Shown here: one piece after another, positions 13,468-15,995 of the stretch
Numbering within the stretch: position 1 is the stretch's first letter
How the letters are laid out: each line of letters opens with the position of its first letter
Origin: an uncultured Bacteroidales bacterium
GTDB lineage: Bacteria > Bacteroidota > Bacteroidia > Bacteroidales > P3
DNA: 15,995 bases
Assembly (NCBI GenBank): GCA_947177845.1
Contig: CAMWVZ010000012.1
Location: 1 to 15,995 of the forward strand
Reading direction: 5' to 3'
The notes under the pieces: generated by a model
The model's input: only the letters and a program-made list of their open reading frames with translations
Databases searched by the model: none
What the model was told of the DNA's origin: nothing
Position numbers and translations under genes: made by a program

Positions 13468-14297
13468 AAAACATACGGCTTTGGCTTAAGCGGAACCTCT
13501 ATGTAGTGTTGTTTCTGCTGTTGGAGTTTTTCTCGGTGGGAGTTTTCTTCCGCTATCACCCTATGCAGGAATCGGGTTTCTTCAGTTTCTGCACGGGTAT
13601 CAAGGGCCGTTGTGCCGCCGTATTCGGAGGCGAGCACAGCCGCAGGGCATTGCGCGAGGAAAACGAACGCTTGCAGGCCGAGAACGCCGCTTTGCGCGCC
13701 ACGGTGGAATCTTCTTATTTCAGCACCTCTCATCTTGTGGATTCGGTGTGCAACGACACGCTCTACCAACAGATGTACACCTATATCGTGGCGAATGTGA
13801 TTCACGCCACCTTCGCACCCAAAGACAACTATGTGATGCTGGACGCGGGCTCGTCCGACGGCGTGGCTCCCGGCATGGCGGTATTCTCGCCCTTGGGCAT
13901 CGTGGGTATCGTGAACCGGGTTTCGCCTCATTTCTCCTCGGTGATTTCGGTACTGCACAGTCAAAGCATGGTGAGCGTGAGCTTGGCTTCGTCGGGCTAT
14001 TCCGGCTCGCTTCTGTGGAAGGGCGGCCGCTACGATGCGGCGGAGTTGGTGGACGTACCGGCGCATATCAAAGTGGAAATCGGTGAACGGGTAGTGACCA
14101 GCGGCCTTTCGTCGGTCTATCCCGGCGGTCTTCCCGTAGGTTGTGTATCGGGCATCGCCTCGAAAGAGGGAGAGGAATTCTATCGCCTCAACATCCGTCT
14201 CAGCGAGCCATACGCAAGCTTGGACAAGGTGTATGTGGTGAAAAACCTTTATAAAGACGAACAGGATTTATGCAGACTTCCTTCTGGAAAAATATAA
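13464..14297 (+). CDS. mreC: Rod shape-determining protein MreC
   Basis: Inner-membrane protein with one N-terminal membrane segment (about 11-30, NLYVVLFLLLEFFSVGVFF) and a periplasmic body that links MreB to the PBP2/RodA wall machinery. It has 277 residues. A short coiled coil follows the membrane segment (about 58-82, HSRRALREENERLQAENAALR). The beta-rich MreC core covers about 105-262, with GSSDGVAPGMAVFSPLGIVGIV (129-150) and ERVVTSGLSSVYPGGLPVGCVSG (208-230), as usual for the family. It starts at a GTG (13464) overlapping the mreB stop by four bases, with no Shine-Dalgarno site. Its last 28 bases overlap mreD, so translation of mreBCD is coupled. Confidence 0.93.
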   Translation: MKNIRLWLKRNLYVVLFLLLEFFSVGVFFRYHPMQESGFFSFCTGIKGRCAAVFGGEHSRRALREENERLQAENAALRATVESSYFSTSHLVDSVCNDTLYQQMYTYIVANVIHATFAPKDNYVMLDAGSSDGVAPGMAVFSPLGIVGIVNRVSPHFSSVISVLHSQSMVSVSLASSGYSGSLLWKGGRYDAAELVDVPAHIKVEIGERVVTSGLSSVYPGGLPVGCVSGIASKEGEEFYRLNIRLSEPYASLDKVYVVKNLYKDEQDLCRLPSGKI

Positions 14298-14797
14298 TAC
14301 GGCTCGCGTTCTTGCTCTTGTTGCAGACCTTGGTGCTGGAACATATTTCCTGGCCGGGCAACCTGCATCTGCTCGTCTATCCGATAGCCTTGATTCTGCT
14401 GCCCATGCAGCTGCCCAACGTGGCCTTGATTCTGCTGGCTTTCGGCTATGGCTGGCTGGTGGATATCTGTTGCGGCACCCCGGGGCTGAATGCGGCTTCG
14501 GCGGTGTTCATGATGTTTTGCCGGATTGTTTATTTCAAGGTGAATGATGTGCGGGATATTCTGCACGACAGCGAGTTGCAGGGTTCTCCGCTGCCGTCCA
14601 ACTTAGGGTGGGGCGGTTTTGCGGTCTATGCGGCCTGGATGGTGGCGGCCTTTCACATCTTCTACTTTATGTTGCAGGCGGGCAGTTTCCACCATTTCCC
14701 CTACACCCTCTTCCTGACGGCGGGCAGCGGCCTGTTGTGCTACCTCGCCCAGCTTTTGGTGGTGTGGATGTTCGCCAAAAAGGGGAATACAAGGTAA
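14270..14797 (+). CDS. mreD: Rod shape-determining protein MreD
   Basis: A 175-residue membrane protein of the MreD family, part of the elongasome with MreC, PBP2 and RodA. Four to six membrane helices are visible: about 10-27, 32-47, 50-66, 72-89, 115-135 and 146-168. The conserved GYGWLVDICCGTPGLNA region (59-75) is present, and its Asp64 and Gly residues are typical of the family. The gene begins inside mreC (28-base overlap) and is the last recognisable gene of the shape operon here. The short C-terminal tail is basic (KKGNTR). A 63-base gap follows before the mutase gene, with no clear terminator. Confidence 0.88.
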   Translation: MQTSFWKNIIRLAFLLLLQTLVLEHISWPGNLHLLVYPIALILLPMQLPNVALILLAFGYGWLVDICCGTPGLNAASAVFMMFCRIVYFKVNDVRDILHDSELQGSPLPSNLGWGGFAVYAAWMVAAFHIFYFMLQAGSFHHFPYTLFLTAGSGLLCYLAQLLVVWMFAKKGNTR

Positions 14798-14860
14798 TTT
14801 CGTATCTTCGCGGCTGGTTCGCGGTTGGTTTGTGGCCGACGCGGAAATAAAATTTGAATT

Positions 14861-15995
14861 ATGAGACCTGATTACAAGCATGTAGATATACGGAAAGGCG
14901 CGGCTTCGAAGCCTTCGGAAACGAAGACCGCGGCTTCCAAAAAGGGGGAGGCCGGACTTTGGAACACCCCCGAGCAGATACCCGTAAAACCGTTTTACGT
15001 TCGCGAAGACTTGCAGGACATGGAACATCTGAACTATGCCGCAGGTCTTCCGCCGTTTTTGAGAGGCCCTTACAGCACCATGTATACCCAGCGTCCGTGG
15101 ACCATCCGCCAATATGCGGGTTTCTCCACGGCCGAGGAGTCCAACGCCTTCTACCGCCGCAATCTGGCGGCCGGGCAAAAGGGCTTGAGCATCGCTTTCG
15201 ACTTGGCCACGCACCGGGGCTATGATTCCGATAACGAAAGAGTTGTGGGCGACGTGGGCAAGGCCGGGGTGGCGGTCGACTCCATTCTCGACATGGAGAT
15301 TCTTTTCGACCAGATTCCCTTGGACAAGATGTCGGTGTCTATGACCATGAACGGCGCGGTGCTGCCGATTTTGGCGTTCTATATCGTGGCGGCCGAGGAA
15401 CAGGGCGTGAAAATGGAGCAGTTGAGCGGCACCATTCAGAACGATATCCTCAAGGAATTCATGGTGCGCAACACCTATATCTATCCGCCCAAGCCTTCGA
15501 TGAAGATTATCGCGGACATCTTCGCATTCACCTCCAAGAATATGCCCAAATTCAACTCTATCAGTATTTCGGGCTACCATATTCAGGAGGCGGGCGCTTC
15601 GGCGGACATCGAGCTGGCCTATACCTTGGCCGACGGCTTGGAATATATCCGTGCGGGTATCAACGCGGGCATGAGCATCGACGATTTCGCACCCCGTCTG
15701 TCGTTCTTCTGGGGCGTGGGCATGAACCACTTTATGGAAATCGCCAAGATGCGCGCGGCGCGTATGTTGTGGGCGAAGTTGGTGAAGCAGTTCAACCCCA
15801 AGAATCCCAAGTCGATGAGTCTGCGTACCCACTCGCAGACTTCGGGCTGGTCGCTTACCGAACAAGACCCCTTCAACAACGTGGCCCGTACCTGTGTGGA
15901 AGCCATGGGTGCGGCCTTGGGACATACCCAGTCGTTGCACACCAACGCCTTGGACGAAGCTATCGCGCTGCCTACCGACTTTTCGGCGCGTATCG
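14861..15995 (+). CDS. mutB: Methylmalonyl-CoA mutase large subunit, partial (cut by the window edge)
   Basis: Adenosylcobalamin-dependent enzyme that interconverts succinyl-CoA and methylmalonyl-CoA, the rearrangement step in propionate formation or propionyl-CoA use. The open frame runs 378 codons to the edge, about half the usual length of just over 700, so the B12-binding C-terminus with its DxHxxG lies outside. Substrate-barrel residues are seen: TMYTQRPWTIRQYAGFST (73-90) with the radical-control Tyr75, GLSIAFDLATHRGYDSDN (108-125), MTMNGAVLP (161-169), NDILKEFMVRNTYIYPP (194-210), GYHIQEAGASA (238-248) with catalytic His240, and SLRTHSQTSGWSLTEQDP (320-337). The N-terminal 30 residues are a charged Ala/Lys/Ser tail. 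The leader AAATAAAATTTGAATT is AT-rich, without a Shine-Dalgarno site. The small-subunit gene mutA, normally just upstream, is not there; the neighbour is mreD. Confidence 0.95.
   Translation, partial: MRPDYKHVDIRKGAASKPSETKTAASKKGEAGLWNTPEQIPVKPFYVREDLQDMEHLNYAAGLPPFLRGPYSTMYTQRPWTIRQYAGFSTAEESNAFYRRNLAAGQKGLSIAFDLATHRGYDSDNERVVGDVGKAGVAVDSILDMEILFDQIPLDKMSVSMTMNGAVLPILAFYIVAAEEQGVKMEQLSGTIQNDILKEFMVRNTYIYPPKPSMKIIADIFAFTSKNMPKFNSISISGYHIQEAGASADIELAYTLADGLEYIRAGINAGMSIDDFAPRLSFFWGVGMNHFMEIAKMRAARMLWAKLVKQFNPKNPKSMSLRTHSQTSGWSLTEQDPFNNVARTCVEAMGAALGHTQSLHTNALDEAIALPTDFSARI

Noticed and set aside
14798..14860. Promoter for the mutase gene (TATCTTCG at 14803-14810)
   Set aside because: The second box fits with one mismatch, but no TTG box lies at the right distance upstream, so I do not list it.
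14603..15940. Minus-strand open frame (445 codons) across mreD and the mutase gene
   Set aside because: Shadow of two recognised genes; it spans their junction and shows no protein-like pattern.
1..15995. CRISPR array, tRNA, rRNA, insertion sequence or integrase
   Set aside because: No regularly spaced repeat array, cloverleaf, rRNA-like sequence or transposase/integrase motif was seen in either strand.

Overview
The window looks like a Bacteroidales (Bacteroidota) chromosome segment. Four promoters fit the phylum's unusual consensus (TTG or TTTG, about 19-21 bases, then TAnnTTTG). Shine-Dalgarno sites are nearly absent. PEGA and BACON-like domains, butyrate kinase, a fused ADP-forming acyl-CoA ligase and a B12-dependent methylmalonyl-CoA mutase also fit a gut-type anaerobe. 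I cannot name a genus.

Left part (1-6000), AT-richer and accessory in character. The window opens in the 3' end of a probable outer-membrane protein gene whose last residues are MSLNVAVMF. A two-gene HEPN/MNT toxin-antitoxin pair (251-912) follows. Just beyond it lies a 30-base near-copy (26/30) of the 3' end of the first gene, encoding MSLNVAVRF and a stop, so the pair sits between two copies of one gene end. Next comes a consensus promoter (987-1017) that opens into a densely folded leader of about 200 nt (1020-1225). The leader precedes three co-oriented genes for exported proteins: a small LPP20-like protein (1270-1953), a larger protein with an LPP20-like N-terminus and an NTF2-like C-terminus (2012-3796), and a protein with four PEGA repeats, a BACON-like domain and a beta-barrel-like end (3809-5854). 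A strong terminator hairpin sits between the first and second of these, its T tract touching the second start codon. These three genes and their leader are the best candidate here for an undescribed system, probably of the cell envelope.

Middle part (6000-10050), GC-richer core metabolism. A non-coding stretch holds a palindrome, a direct repeat and a good promoter (6036-6067). It leads into butyrate kinase, a fused ADP-forming acyl-CoA ligase and a small polytopic membrane protein, closely spaced and probably one operon. Butyrate kinase has no phosphotransbutyrylase beside it; the acyl-CoA ligase occupies that place.

Right part (10045-15995). miaA and cca lie on the minus strand, overlapping, and form a tRNA-maturation pair. 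They diverge from mreB-mreC-mreD, the rod-shape operon, which has its own consensus promoter. The usual next genes of that operon, PBP2 and rodA, are absent. Instead the large subunit of methylmalonyl-CoA mutase begins at 14861 and runs off the right edge, without the small-subunit gene in front of it.
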